DNA of 64,000 nucleotides from positions 2,924,001 through 2,988,000 of the forward strand of contig CP058931.1 of assembly GCA_024760505.1 (NCBI GenBank). The letters run 5' to 3'. Source of the stretch: Nitrospira sp. (GTDB taxonomy: Bacteria > Nitrospirota > Nitrospiria > Nitrospirales > UBA8639). Position 1 is the first letter of the stretch. The number at the start of each line of letters is the position of its first letter. Positions 35,028-44,146 of this stretch are shown in pieces. Both the position numbers and the translations under genes were made by a program. The notes beneath the pieces were generated by a model. It was not told the origin of the DNA, did not search any database, and saw only the letters and a program-made list of their open reading frames with translations.

Positions 35028-36023
35028 GTGAATAGCCAGTTGTCCGGATATGAAAAGGCGGCAATTTTGTTGCTTGCCATTGGGGAGAGTGCCGCGGTGG
35101 AAGTCTTAAAAGTGCTCGACCAAAAAGACATCCGGCAAATCGGCGCGTATTTGGGGGCGTTGGTCAATGTCGGGCAGGACGAACATCGATTGGTATTAAA
35201 AGAATTCCGGGAATTGGCGGGAACATCCGGTCTGTCGGTGGAAGGCAAAACCTATCTCTCAAAAATCCTCAATGCGGCCCTGGGAAAAGATAAAGCCCGT
35301 CGTATTCTGAGTTCCCTGAACACGTCGGAGAATGCCGGATTTGAAACCTTAAAATCCCTTGATGCGGCATCAATTGCGAATTTACTGGCCATTGAACATC
35401 CACAAACAGGCGCATTGATTCTGGCCAATTTAGAATCCGATCATGCGGCTCAAATTTTGTCATTGCTCCCCGCAAATAAACGGGATGCCATTGTCTACCG
35501 GTTAGCCACCACAGAAGAAGTCTCGCCCAATATGTTGGACGAATTGAATGCTGTGCTTCAGGAGGAATTGCGTCTGGGTTCTTCTAAAAATGCGGTGGCC
35601 GTGGGCGGGACCGGGCTGGTGGCCGAAATCCTGAATTCTGTGAAACGCAATGTGGAAGGGGAAATCCTGACCTCCCTGGAAAGCAAAAATCCGGAGATCG
35701 CAGAAGAAATCCGTGGGAAGATGTTTGTGTTCGAAGACCTGGAAAATGTCGATGATCGCGGAATGCAGGAATTGTTGCGTGAAGTCAGCAAAGAAGAATT
35801 ACTGCTGGCTCTGAAGCCGATCGATGGTCCACTCCGGGATAAATTCTTTAAGAATATGTCCAGTCGAGCGGCGGAATCTCTCAAGGAAGATATGGAGACT
35901 CGAGGACCGGTCAAGCTGAGTGATGTGGAAACCGCTCAGCAGAACATTATTAAAACCGTTCAGCGTCTGGCCGGTGAAGGCCGCGTAGCTTTGGGAGGAA
36001 AGGGTGAGGAGCAAATGGTCTAA
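35028..36023 (+). CDS. fliG: Flagellar motor switch protein FliG
   Basis: FliG couples stator proton flow to rotation and binds FliF and FliM. It starts with GTG 35028. The N-terminal domain begins LSGYEKAAILLLAIGESAA, the middle domain has the EHPQTGALILANL variant of the EHPQTIA motif, and the C-terminal torque domain has charged residues around FEDLENVDDRGMQELLREVS and SSRAAESLKEDMETRGPV. At 331 residues it is full length. It overlaps the probable fliH start. Confidence 0.95.
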   Translation: MNSQLSGYEKAAILLLAIGESAAVEVLKVLDQKDIRQIGAYLGALVNVGQDEHRLVLKEFRELAGTSGLSVEGKTYLSKILNAALGKDKARRILSSLNTSENAGFETLKSLDAASIANLLAIEHPQTGALILANLESDHAAQILSLLPANKRDAIVYRLATTEEVSPNMLDELNAVLQEELRLGSSKNAVAVGGTGLVAEILNSVKRNVEGEILTSLESKNPEIAEEIRGKMFVFEDLENVDDRGMQELLREVSKEELLLALKPIDGPLRDKFFKNMSSRAAESLKEDMETRGPVKLSDVETAQQNIIKTVQRLAGEGRVALGGKGEEQMV

Positions 36024-36642
36024 GGTGCGCCCGCTTATGGAACAGGATGACACAGTCAAACGTTTTCAGATGGTGGAATTAGTCCACAAAAGTGCGAAGC
36101 AGCGCGCCGAGGAGGCCCAACCTCATGATTGCAGGGAACTCCAACAAGACGCGTTTGAGCGGGGACGCCAGGCCGGGATCGCCGAGGGGCGTGCCCAGTG
36201 TCAAGCCCAAGTGGAGGAGGAGGTCAAAAAGGCGCTTCGATTAGCCAATCAGATTGGTCGGGCTCGGGTGATTGCGTTAGAAGAACATGAACGGGATATT
36301 GTGGAAGTCGCGCTGGCGATTAGCAAAAAAATCCTGTTACGGGAATGTGAGATCGATAAAGAACTCGTGGTTCGACAAGTGCGTCAGGTGCTTGGACTGC
36401 TTCCCGACAAAACGTTAGTGACGCTGAAAGTCCATCCACAAGACTTCAAAATCTTAGAGCCCCTTCAACACACATTACGACCGGAGTGGGCCGATGGCGA
36501 TCATCTGGCACTTGAAGTCTTTGATGACGTGGATCCTGGTGGATGCCTGGTTGAGCAGGCAGGCCTCCTGTTCGATGCCAGGCTGACTCAACAACTGGCA
36601 CTGGTGGCCAGCGAATTCGGATTGGAAGCACCCCCGTCATGA
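36004..36642 (+). CDS. fliH: Flagellar assembly protein FliH
   Basis: FliH regulates and anchors the FliI ATPase at the export gate. The protein has a charged helical N-terminal half (with AGIAEGRAQCQAQVEEEVKK, a GxxxG-like coiled segment) and a C-terminal V-ATPase-E-like domain (RDIVEVALAISKKILLRE, VTLKVHPQDF, GGCLVEQ..LLFDARL). Start choice is open: GTG 36004 (with GGAGG upstream), GTG 36025 or ATG 36037. It overlaps fliG at the front and fliI (ATGA) at the back, so translation is tightly coupled. Confidence 0.88.
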   Translation: MRSKWSKVRPLMEQDDTVKRFQMVELVHKSAKQRAEEAQPHDCRELQQDAFERGRQAGIAEGRAQCQAQVEEEVKKALRLANQIGRARVIALEEHERDIVEVALAISKKILLRECEIDKELVVRQVRQVLGLLPDKTLVTLKVHPQDFKILEPLQHTLRPEWADGDHLALEVFDDVDPGGCLVEQAGLLFDARLTQQLALVASEFGLEAPPS

Positions 36643-37982
36643 GCCTCGCCACGATTCAACAGCGTTTGGACGACATAGCTCCTGTGACGATTACCGGGCG
36701 CGTCGTCAAAGCCGTGGGGCTGACGCTGGAAGGCACCGGCTTGGGGGCGTCGGTCGGCCAGCGATGCCATATCTTCAGCAAACGAGGGCAGTCGATGGTG
36801 GAGGGAGAAGTCATCGGGTTTCGGGAGCAACGGGTGGTGGTCATGCCGTTCGGAGCTGTACGCGGCATCGCCGCCGGAAATCTCATTCGCTACGATCCGA
36901 CCTCTCCACGATTATTGGTCGGGCCTCAAATGTTGGGACGAGTCGTGGATGGACTCGGGCAGCCGTTGGATGAAAAAGGGCCGCTGTCCCGTAGCCGCCG
37001 CTATGCCCTCTATGCGCCCGCTCCGGCGCCCATGCTCCGGGAGCGCATTACCACCCCCATGGATTTGGGCGTACGAGCCATCAATGCCCTGCTGACCTGC
37101 GGGGTCGGCCAAAAACTCGGGATTTTTGCCGGAAGCGGAGTGGGAAAAAGTGTCTTGATGGGAACGATGTGCCGGCACACGTCTGCGGATGTGAACGTGA
37201 TCGCGCTGGTGGGTGAGCGAGGGCGGGAAGTCAGGGAATTTTTGGAACGGGATTTGGGACGGGAAGGTCTCCGCCGTTCGGTGGTGGTGGTAGCTACCTC
37301 CGATCAATCGCCGTTAGTGCGGGTTCGGGCGGCGTTTGTGGCCACCGCCATTGCCGAGTTTTTTCGGGATCAGGGCAATCAGGTCCTGCTCCTGGTTGAT
37401 TCCCTAACCCGGTTGGCACATGCACAACGGGAGGTGGGACTGGCTGCCGGTGAACCCCCTACGACCAAAGGGTATCCGCCATCTGTCTTTACGCTCTTTC
37501 CTCAGGTCTTAGAGCGGGTGGGGCCGGTGGGTACCGGATCCATTACCGGTCTGTATACCGTGCTTGTTGATGGTGACGACTTAAACGATCCCATTGCCGA
37601 TTCCTTCCGGTCCATTTTAGACGGACACATTGTGTTGACAAGGCGGTTGGCGATGCAAGGACACTTTCCCGCGATCGATGTTCTGCAAAGCGTGAGTCGG
37701 GTGATGTCGGATATCGCGTCCAACGCCCATCAGGATGCTGCCAGGTTTCTGGTGCAGATGATGGCCGAATACCGGAATGCGGAAGATCTCATCAATTTAG
37801 GGGCGTACCAATTAGGCACAAATCCTCGACTCGACGCGGCGATTCACATGAAAGGACCGATCGATGCCTTTCTCAGGCAAACACGCGAGGAAGGGGTGGG
37901 AATACCGGAAAGCTGTCAGGGGCTCGAATCGTTGGCAGAACAGTGCCGGCGTCTTCTTGAGAGAAAGGGGAAAACCGTATGA
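36639..37982 (+). CDS. fliI: Flagellum-specific ATPase FliI
   Basis: The export ATPase, homologous to F1-ATPase beta. Walker A GIFAGSGVGKSVLMG is at about residues 162-176, then LVGERGREVREFLE, the Walker B LLLVDSLTRLAHAQREVGLAAGEPP and GSITGLYTVLVDGDD. At 447 residues it is normal. It overlaps fliH and fliJ by four bases each, so the three export-platform proteins are translationally coupled. Confidence 0.96.
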   Translation: MSLATIQQRLDDIAPVTITGRVVKAVGLTLEGTGLGASVGQRCHIFSKRGQSMVEGEVIGFREQRVVVMPFGAVRGIAAGNLIRYDPTSPRLLVGPQMLGRVVDGLGQPLDEKGPLSRSRRYALYAPAPAPMLRERITTPMDLGVRAINALLTCGVGQKLGIFAGSGVGKSVLMGTMCRHTSADVNVIALVGERGREVREFLERDLGREGLRRSVVVVATSDQSPLVRVRAAFVATAIAEFFRDQGNQVLLLVDSLTRLAHAQREVGLAAGEPPTTKGYPPSVFTLFPQVLERVGPVGTGSITGLYTVLVDGDDLNDPIADSFRSILDGHIVLTRRLAMQGHFPAIDVLQSVSRVMSDIASNAHQDAARFLVQMMAEYRNAEDLINLGAYQLGTNPRLDAAIHMKGPIDAFLRQTREEGVGIPESCQGLESLAEQCRRLLERKGKTV

Positions 37983-38425
37983 ATTGGACGACATTACTCC
38001 GATTTCGAAAACAAGTGGAAGACCTCGCCCGCGAAGAAGTGGTCTTGGCGGAATGGGAAAAAAGTCAGATCGTCTCGAAACGGGATGACCTCATGGTTGA
38101 AATGGAAGTGGTGGCCTCTGAATTAGACCAGCGGATACGAGGGGGTATCGACACGATGATTGCTGAGCAACGCTATCAGTGGTTGGATCAAATCAGTACG
38201 GCCATCGAACACCAGAGCCAACAGATTCAGATTGCGGAAGCCAAGCTGGTTGATTTACGGGCCACATTAAAAAAGGCCCATCATGCCAGACGTGTGGTGG
38301 AGTTGGTGATCGCCAAGAAGGAGGAAGAGGTCATGCAGAAAGTCGCCACGCAGGAACAACAGATGCAGGAAGATGTGACGGCTCATGCTTATGCCACTTC
38401 TCAACTTGAAGAAATGATCCAATAG
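37979..38425 (+). CDS. fliJ: Flagellar export protein FliJ
   Basis: A 148-residue coiled-coil protein made almost wholly of long charged helices, as expected for the central stalk-like chaperone FliJ. Sequence conservation in this family is weak, so the call rests mainly on position right after fliI, the ATGA overlap and on the pattern FRKQVEDLAREEVVLAEWEK at the N terminus. It ends just before the repeat-containing gap upstream of the MotE-like gene. Confidence 0.82.
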   Translation: MNWTTLLRFRKQVEDLAREEVVLAEWEKSQIVSKRDDLMVEMEVVASELDQRIRGGIDTMIAEQRYQWLDQISTAIEHQSQQIQIAEAKLVDLRATLKKAHHARRVVELVIAKKEEEVMQKVATQEQQMQEDVTAHAYATSQLEEMIQ

Positions 38426-38531
38426 GGAATGGAAATATGTCAAAAAAAATGTCTGTTCGGTCTATGCATGATCCTGACCATCACCCCAACAATGGAGCCT
38501 TCAGCATGGCTCGGGGTGGGATCCCGCCGAG

Positions 38532-38626
38532 GATCGAAAGGAGTGAGGGGAGGTCAGGAGAAACGAGGCATCTGTTGGTTTCACCCTATATGTCTCACAC
38601 CTCCTGTTTCCCGTTTCACGCTTCAC
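38532..38626 (+). repeat. Intergenic hairpin repeat, copy 2
   Basis: The left arm around 38540-38568 contains GGAGTGAGGGGAGGTCAGG and GAAACGAGG; the right arm around 38578-38625 contains TTTCACC, TCTCACACCTCCTG and CCCGTTTCACGCTTCAC. The arms are roughly complementary across a short loop. An open frame crosses this repeat upstream of the MotE-like gene, but the repeat argues that it is not coding. Confidence 0.6.
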
Positions 38627-38676
38627 AGACCCAAGAACGCGGCTGGCGGCAATGTTCAACACTCCTGAGTAGAACA

Positions 38677-39279
38677 ATGTTGCCTAGTCGATCACTCATT
38701 GTGTGGTGGGTGTTGGCCATGATCTTGTGGGCCACCACGGTCGGGTCCGTTCAAGAAACCCCGGAGGTGGGAACAACGGATTCATTTGAAAATCAAACAG
38801 TTGAAAACGGGTTGAATGAGGAAGCGCCCGGTGCAGAAACCACATTATTGGAACAACTGCAAGCGCGTCTCAAGGAGGTGGAAGAGAGGGAACGTGGTTT
38901 GCAACAACGTGAAGAACGGCTCATGGCACTTCAGCAGGATTTAGAGGCGCTGGCTGCACGACAAACCAAAGAGGGGAAACGGTTAGAGGGGGAGGCCTCT
39001 TCGCTTGCAGAAGAACAACGTCGATATGTGGAACAGGATCCGGCGTTAATTCATTTAATTAAAATTTATGAATCCATGGATCCCGAAGAAGCGGCCTTGC
39101 GAATCGCAGAAATGCGGGAAGGCTTAGCCCTGGATATTTTGGCCGCGATCAAAGACAAAAAAGCCGCCGGCGTGTTAGCAGGCGTCGAACCGGTCAAAGC
39201 GGCCAGATTGTCAGAAGGTCTCAGGCGATATCGAGACATTAAATTGAACCAACGCAAGAACCCCAAGATGCAGAATTAA
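38677..39279 (+). CDS. MotE-like flagellar protein (MgtE N-domain-like)
   Basis: A 200-residue protein from ATG 38677: an N-terminal hydrophobic anchor (LIVWWVLAMILWATTVGS), a long coiled coil (about residues 60-115, rich in Glu, Gln, Arg), then a short helical domain IYESMDPEEAALRIAEM..GLALDILAAIKDKKAAGVLA. That last part resembles the MgtE N-terminal domain found in MotE/YlxF-type flagellar proteins, which act as periplasmic motor chaperones. The frame is open back to 38437, but that part lies over an intergenic repeat. It sits between fliJ and fliK. Confidence 0.8.
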   Translation: MLPSRSLIVWWVLAMILWATTVGSVQETPEVGTTDSFENQTVENGLNEEAPGAETTLLEQLQARLKEVEERERGLQQREERLMALQQDLEALAARQTKEGKRLEGEASSLAEEQRRYVEQDPALIHLIKIYESMDPEEAALRIAEMREGLALDILAAIKDKKAAGVLAGVEPVKAARLSEGLRRYRDIKLNQRKNPKMQN

Positions 39280-39282
39280 ACG

Positions 39283-40863
39283 ATGATCAATGCCGTCCCA
39301 TTTCTTTTTGGACCCCTGGAAAGTCCCCCACACGTAACCGGTCAGGTTGGTGGAGCCGGGCTGGATCAAGCGGGGACCACGGTGGATCCTTCCAGAAATT
39401 TGTTTGCAAAAATTTTTCGTAACCAGACGACAGCGGCCTCTTTTTTGAACAATGTATCCAAGACAATGTCAGGGGAGGACGGAGGACGAGGGTCGAACCA
39501 GGATTGGCTTTTCGGCACCCAGGCCCTTTCTGGTGACACCCTTCCGTCCCTGTACCTGGCGAGTCTCTTGGAGAACAAGGGGCAAGGGATACCCGAAGAA
39601 GGTGCTGTAGTGGGAAATTCTTCGATTCCCTTGATAGCAGAAGGCGTGAATGGAAACAGCGCAGGGGGCCAGATTGAAAGCCAAGCGGCGTTGTTCGGAT
39701 TCTTGCCTGGGAATGGATCCCAGGATGGGTCGGTGGTCAATGGGAATGTGGCGCCCCTGGCATTCCTCCAAGGAAAACCCGGAGGAGAGATAAGACAACC
39801 TGCGGTATTGGGCATTCAGACAGGCTTGCCCCTCTTGGCGGGCGCCCCTTTAAGTCAGACGGCATCGGTGGGGAGCACGCTCCCCGATCAGAGTGCGGCC
39901 CCTCTCGTTACCAAGGTCGATTCAGAACGGGTTCTCCAAAATGCCATCGCAGCGGTTGCTGGGAAGTCTGTCGCAGAATCTGACGCGAATCAGCTGAATA
40001 CAGTGGACCGCGTCTTGAGTCCGGTTCAAGAAACCGGGCCTCGTCTGCTGAAAAATCCTCCCTCACCGATAGGGCCTCCGCAGGAGTCACTCAAGCCTGC
40101 GAACGCTCCAGTCAATCAGGCGTTCCCGGTTACAGAACCTTTTGAAGAAACGCCCGCCGATATTGTGGATGCGGCTCAATTGAGTCAGAACCGATTGAAT
40201 TATGTGAGCAGGGTTTCGTCCGTTCTGAGTGAATCGCCAGCGAACGGGAAGGAGTCCTCGATCGGGATTCCCCTGGACCTTCTTGCTGATGCCAATGTGT
40301 CGTTGACAGGTGATCGTTCAAGAGACGTCCTTGAGGTAACAGGAAAAGCCGAGGGAGTCGATCCCAATGCCGGGCAGGGGCTCAATCATGGCATGGGCAA
40401 TCCGACACATTCTCAGCCTGGCTTTCAGCAGGCCTCGTCTGCTTCTTCGCCTGGACAGGCTGTTCGGATGGCGGAAGAGCGTGTACCGGATCTTCCCGGT
40501 CCGGCGCTTCAACGCCTCCAAATGGAGGTGCAAATTTCCGAAACCAATCGGGTGCAGATTGATGTGGGCGTGCAGCACCGGCAGGTCTATGCCAATTTGT
40601 TAATGGATCAAGCTACTTTGAAAAATCTGGCGGTCCAATTTGTTCCACAATTGGAAGAGCAACTGACCCAGGGCGAGATGGAGTTGCAGGAATTTTCCGC
40701 GGAAGTCCGCGATCACCAGAATGGGCAGGAATCAGACACATGTTCGGATGGGGCGGGAACGCAGACGAGCCAAGGGAGTACGACGTTCCTCCATCAGACA
40801 CCAGGATCGCTCTCCTATAGGGCCGGGCGGGTTGAGGAACAGGGATTCCATTTGGTGGCATGA
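39283..40863 (+). CDS. fliK: Flagellar hook-length control protein FliK
   Basis: FliK is secreted as a molecular ruler and switches export from hook to filament proteins. It has a long, low-complexity, Pro/Gly/Ser/Gln-rich N-terminal half, then the conserved C-terminal FliK core: LQMEVQISETNRVQIDVGVQ, YANLLMDQATLKNLAVQFVPQLEEQL and LQEFSAEVRD. The core ends about 45 residues before the stop; the tail is rich in Gly, Ser and Thr. At 526 residues the length is in the wide range for this family. It starts 3 bases after the MotE-like stop. Confidence 0.88.
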   Translation: MINAVPFLFGPLESPPHVTGQVGGAGLDQAGTTVDPSRNLFAKIFRNQTTAASFLNNVSKTMSGEDGGRGSNQDWLFGTQALSGDTLPSLYLASLLENKGQGIPEEGAVVGNSSIPLIAEGVNGNSAGGQIESQAALFGFLPGNGSQDGSVVNGNVAPLAFLQGKPGGEIRQPAVLGIQTGLPLLAGAPLSQTASVGSTLPDQSAAPLVTKVDSERVLQNAIAAVAGKSVAESDANQLNTVDRVLSPVQETGPRLLKNPPSPIGPPQESLKPANAPVNQAFPVTEPFEETPADIVDAAQLSQNRLNYVSRVSSVLSESPANGKESSIGIPLDLLADANVSLTGDRSRDVLEVTGKAEGVDPNAGQGLNHGMGNPTHSQPGFQQASSASSPGQAVRMAEERVPDLPGPALQRLQMEVQISETNRVQIDVGVQHRQVYANLLMDQATLKNLAVQFVPQLEEQLTQGEMELQEFSAEVRDHQNGQESDTCSDGAGTQTSQGSTTFLHQTPGSLSYRAGRVEEQGFHLVA

Positions 40864-40921
40864 AGAAGATGGAATGATGTACTCGTGTAAACAAGATCGA
40901 ATAACAAAGGAGCCCTGAACC

Positions 40922-41593
40922 ATGGATGCCATTACGCCGACACAACCAGGAACGAATGCCACGGCGACAGGCGGTGCCAATGTGCAAGCGGCGGTTTCGG
41001 CACTTGGATCGGATGTCTTTCTTCGCTTGTTAGTCACCCAGTTGCAAAGTCAGGATCCCACCAACCCGGTCCAGAATGAGGATTTTGTGGCGCAGTTAGC
41101 GCAGTTCACCACGTTGGAGCAGGCCACGAGTACTAATAAACTCTTGGAAAAATTGATCGGCCAGGATACCCAACGGACACAATTAGATCTGGTGAATTTG
41201 ATTGGACGGACGGTGGTTGCGCAGGGTGATACCGTCAGTATTGCCGGGGATGAACAGCCCACGCTTGGCTATGCCTTAAGCGGAGAGGCCAGGTCGGTCA
41301 CCATCAAGGTGTTGGACTCGAACCAGCAGGTGGTCCGGACATTGGAGTCCACAGATGTTCAAAAGGCCGGGGCCAATCAGATTCAATGGGATGGGTTGAA
41401 TGATTCGGGGGACCGGGTTCCGGAAGGCGTCTACCAGTTCATTGTGAAAGCCCAAGACGTGAATAAACAGCCTGTCCCGAATTTCACGTTCGCTCGTGAA
41501 CGCGTCATGACGATTGCTTTTGGGGCGGAGAGTCCGGTCGTCCTGCAAAGTGGAAAAAGCTTACACACGGAGGACATTCTTTCAATTCTTTGA
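40922..41593 (+). CDS. flgD: Flagellar hook assembly protein FlgD
   Basis: The hook-capping protein that guides FlgE polymerisation. The conserved DVFLRLLVTQLQSQDPTNPV and DFVAQLAQFTTLEQ lie at the N-terminal end, followed by a Tudor/Ig-like half with LSGEARSVTIKVLDSNQQVVRTLE and QIQWDGLNDSGDRVPEG.Y.F.VKA. AAAGGAG stands 7 bases before the ATG. The length (223) is standard. flgE follows by 63 bases. Confidence 0.94.
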   Translation: MDAITPTQPGTNATATGGANVQAAVSALGSDVFLRLLVTQLQSQDPTNPVQNEDFVAQLAQFTTLEQATSTNKLLEKLIGQDTQRTQLDLVNLIGRTVVAQGDTVSIAGDEQPTLGYALSGEARSVTIKVLDSNQQVVRTLESTDVQKAGANQIQWDGLNDSGDRVPEGVYQFIVKAQDVNKQPVPNFTFARERVMTIAFGAESPVVLQSGKSLHTEDILSIL

Positions 41594-41656
41594 AGTGGAC
41601 GGTTGTAGGGAAAACATCATCAGATTGGTCAATCGAGAAACAAGGAGTACACGCCA

Positions 41657-43027
41657 ATGGGAATTACCTCAGCATTTTTTGCCGCGACAAGTGGTATTAA
41701 CGCGACCAGCCGAGCGCTCAGTGAGATTGGAAACAATATCGCCAATGCGCAGACGATCGGCTATAAGAGCCGGTCGGTCTCATTTGGCGATCTCTTCGGA
41801 GCCACGATCGGCGGTGGAGGGACGAGCACGGCCTTAGTGGAAGGTCGTGGCGTGCGGGTATTGGGGATCGATCCGAGCTTTACGCAAGGATCGCTTCAGA
41901 CAACGTCCAATGCCTTGGACCTGGCCATTGATGGTGACGGATTTTTCCGGGTGAGTGATGCAACCGGAAATATTTTCTACTCCCGTGCGGGCCAGTTTGA
42001 TATCGATTCACAAGGAAACCTGGTCAATCCGGCTGGTCTGCGATTGCAAGGTGATCAAGCGGATGATACGGGACTTCTAACCGGGAGTATTGGCAATTTA
42101 ACGTTAACTACCAGCACCCAACCAGGGGTCCAAACATTGGATGTCGCGATGTCTGGGCGTCTGGCTGCCGATGCTTCAGTCAATACCTACACCACCGCAC
42201 AGGTGCTCGATCCCATAACCAATAAGGGGTTATTCCCAGGTAATACCTCTGTCCGGGTCTTTGACTCATTAGGGATCGGACATGATTTGCAAATATACTT
42301 TGCCCAAACGGCGGATAATGTATGGAAGTATAGTGTATTGGCTCAAGGCGGAACGAATGGAGTTGATACGACTACCCTTGTTCCCTCCACCAACTACGAT
42401 AGCAATACGAATAATGCTTTGGTGGCAGAAGGAACTTTAACCTATACAGCGGACGGTTTTTTAGATTCTGAAAGCGCTGTCACATATTTTAATACAGCAG
42501 GAGACGGGATTGATTTTGATAAAGCTACACCGGCCCAACCCATAACGTTTGATTTTGGGACGAGCATTACGGAAGGAGGCGCCGGCACTGATGGATTGTT
42601 ACAGCAAGGCACCTCTTTGAATCAGAATGCCTTAGTGCTGGACACCTTATCCCAAGATGGGTATGGCCCGGGATCACTTGCGGGAACTTCTATTGGTGAG
42701 GATGGGGTGATCACGGGCCGATTTGATAATGGGACCACCCGGACATTGGGACAGGTTCGACTCACCCGGTTTATTAATCCTGATGGCTTGCAACCGATTG
42801 GACGAAATTTGTTTATTCAATCCGGTGATTCCGGAACCCCCTTGGACGGGGTGCCCGGCACGGGGGCATTTGGCAAGGTATCGGCAAGCACGCTTGAAGC
42901 CTCCAATGTGGATTTGGGTGAAGAGTTAGTGAATATGATTACCATGCAGCGTGGTTTCCAGGCGAATTCACGAATCATCACCACGACCAACGATCTACTT
43001 GGAGAACTGGTGAATCTGGCCCGTTAG
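41657..43027 (+). CDS. flgE: Flagellar hook protein FlgE
   Basis: The structural hook protein. The N terminus FFAATSGINATSRALSEIGNNIANAQTIGYKS is the rod/hook signature; the D1-type DGDGFFRVSDATGNIFYSRAGQFDID and the C-terminal ASNVDLGEELVNMITMQRGFQANSRIIT complete the family pattern. At 456 residues it is longer than the E. coli protein, with an inserted Thr/Asn-rich domain in the middle, as is usual in many phyla. It is the last gene before a strong terminator. Confidence 0.94.
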   Translation: MGITSAFFAATSGINATSRALSEIGNNIANAQTIGYKSRSVSFGDLFGATIGGGGTSTALVEGRGVRVLGIDPSFTQGSLQTTSNALDLAIDGDGFFRVSDATGNIFYSRAGQFDIDSQGNLVNPAGLRLQGDQADDTGLLTGSIGNLTLTTSTQPGVQTLDVAMSGRLAADASVNTYTTAQVLDPITNKGLFPGNTSVRVFDSLGIGHDLQIYFAQTADNVWKYSVLAQGGTNGVDTTTLVPSTNYDSNTNNALVAEGTLTYTADGFLDSESAVTYFNTAGDGIDFDKATPAQPITFDFGTSITEGGAGTDGLLQQGTSLNQNALVLDTLSQDGYGPGSLAGTSIGEDGVITGRFDNGTTRTLGQVRLTRFINPDGLQPIGRNLFIQSGDSGTPLDGVPGTGAFGKVSASTLEASNVDLGEELVNMITMQRGFQANSRIITTTNDLLGELVNLAR

Positions 43028-43052
43028 ATTTTGACCGAGTATGTGACTGATC

Positions 43053-43092
43053 AAGCCCCCAGGCAGGTGTTCCTGCCTGGGGGCTTTTTTTT
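43053..43092 (+). terminator. Intrinsic terminator after flgE
   Basis: A perfect 13-base stem, GCCCCCAGGCAGG (43055-43067) with CCTGCCTGGGGGC (43072-43084), a 4-base TGTT loop, then eight T (43085-43092). Two A before the stem can pair with the first T. It ends the flgB-flgE transcription unit 25 bases after the flgE stop. Confidence 0.93.
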
Positions 43093-43486
43093 GTTCCTAA
43101 GTGGAATGTTGAACAATCATGTCTCTTTAACCCTTAGGGATAGGGTGTGAAGCGGAAAGATCCGTTTCTTTCTCACGGCTCCTCGCGTGTCACGTGTTCA
43201 TCATCAACAGAAGATGGATGCCCGATGAACAATGTCGGTCATGACGGAAAAGGGATTGGCTTCCGTTTCACTCCTCATGTCTTAACTCCCAACCTTTACA
43301 CCTTATCCCTCAGGTTCCCATAGACGACCCTGTCAAAGGTTCCCGCGAATTGCCAGGAAAATGACGAAATGGCAGGTCTCGTGTTGTTGCAGGGCATAAG
43401 AGATTAAGGCACGACTGTAGAAGAAACATATGCATATTCAGTGCATTACAGGCTTAGTATCAACGTGTATACGTAGAAAAGTGGAG
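43093..43486 (+). other. Non-coding stretch between flgE and the fliL promoter
   Basis: About 390 bases without a supportable gene. It contains a member of the hairpin repeat family (43128-43320), with the left and right arms unusually far apart. Activator sites for the sigma-54 promoter at 43487 would be expected in the last 150 bases, but I could not recognise any. Confidence 0.6.
43128..43320 (+). repeat. Intergenic hairpin repeat, copy 3 (long spacing)
   Basis: The left arm TTAGGGATAGGGTGTGAAGCGG lies near 43134-43155. A distal right arm (43264-43318) carries TTTCACTCCTCATGTC and CTTTACACCTTATCCCTCA, which pairs with it over about 120 bases. A nearer pyrimidine stretch, TTTCTTTCTCACGGCTCCTC, could pair as well. 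It is the least compact copy of the family. Confidence 0.5.
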
Positions 43487-43502
43487 TGGCACAAAGGTTG
43501 CT
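43487..43502 (+). promoter_or_regulatory. Sigma-54 promoter of the fliL operon
   Basis: TGGCAC at 43487-43492, five bases AAAGG, then TTGCT at 43498-43502: a full match to the -24/-12 consensus. It lies 57 bases before the fliL ATG, on the far side of the flgE terminator, so fliL starts a second sigma-54 unit. Confidence 0.9.
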
Positions 43503-43558
43503 GACTTGGGAAGGGGAACGTGAGTGTCCAAAAACTTCTTAGAGTGTGAGGTTGATGT

Positions 43559-44053
43559 ATGGCTGAAGAGGATGACAAAGGGGAAGCCCCAGTTAAAGCC
43601 GGGTCCGGAAAAAAAATGCTGTTGATTGTTATCGCGGGCGTTCTTCTTCTTGGTGGAGGAGGAGGCGCAGCCTGGTATTTCATGAGTGGCCAAGAGGAGA
43701 AGCCGGCCGAGCATGACGAGCATGCCAAAGCCGAGACAGGTCATGAAGAGCCGGGTCCGGTGATGGAGCTAGAACCCTTTCTTCTGAATTTAGCGGATCG
43801 GGAGGAGCTGCGATTTTTAAAAGTGAGCATCAAACTCGAGTTAGACCGGCCTGAAGAAAAAACGGATTATCAACACAAAATCCCGGCCATTCGCGACGCG
43901 TTGCTGGTGTTACTGAGCAGTAAAGAATCGCAATTACTCAGAACCGTGAACGGGAAGCGCCGTGTGCGAGAAGAAATCATGACGCGGGTGAATGGCGTCA
44001 TGAGTAAAGGAAAAGTCGCCAATGTATATTTTACTGATTTTATTATTCAGTAG
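43559..44053 (+). CDS. fliL: Flagellar basal body-associated protein FliL
   Basis: A single-pass inner-membrane protein that associates with the stator and basal body. The membrane segment KMLLIVIAGVLLLGGGGGAAWYF (about residues 21-43) is followed by a low-complexity acidic linker. The FliL domain then runs MELEPFLLNLADREELRFLKVSIKLELD to KGKVANVYFTDFIIQ, the usual end. 164 residues. It is the first gene after a consensus sigma-54 promoter and opens the fliL-to-fliA unit. Confidence 0.93.
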   Translation: MAEEDDKGEAPVKAGSGKKMLLIVIAGVLLLGGGGGAAWYFMSGQEEKPAEHDEHAKAETGHEEPGPVMELEPFLLNLADREELRFLKVSIKLELDRPEEKTDYQHKIPAIRDALLVLLSSKESQLLRTVNGKRRVREEIMTRVNGVMSKGKVANVYFTDFIIQ

Positions 44054-44146
44054 GGTCTGAGGAGAAAGACGTAAGAGGTCTGGAGTCAGGAATTAGAATG
44101 AGGAGAGAAGAGACAGCAAGGCTGTTTCTTTGTGCCACGTCCCAAC

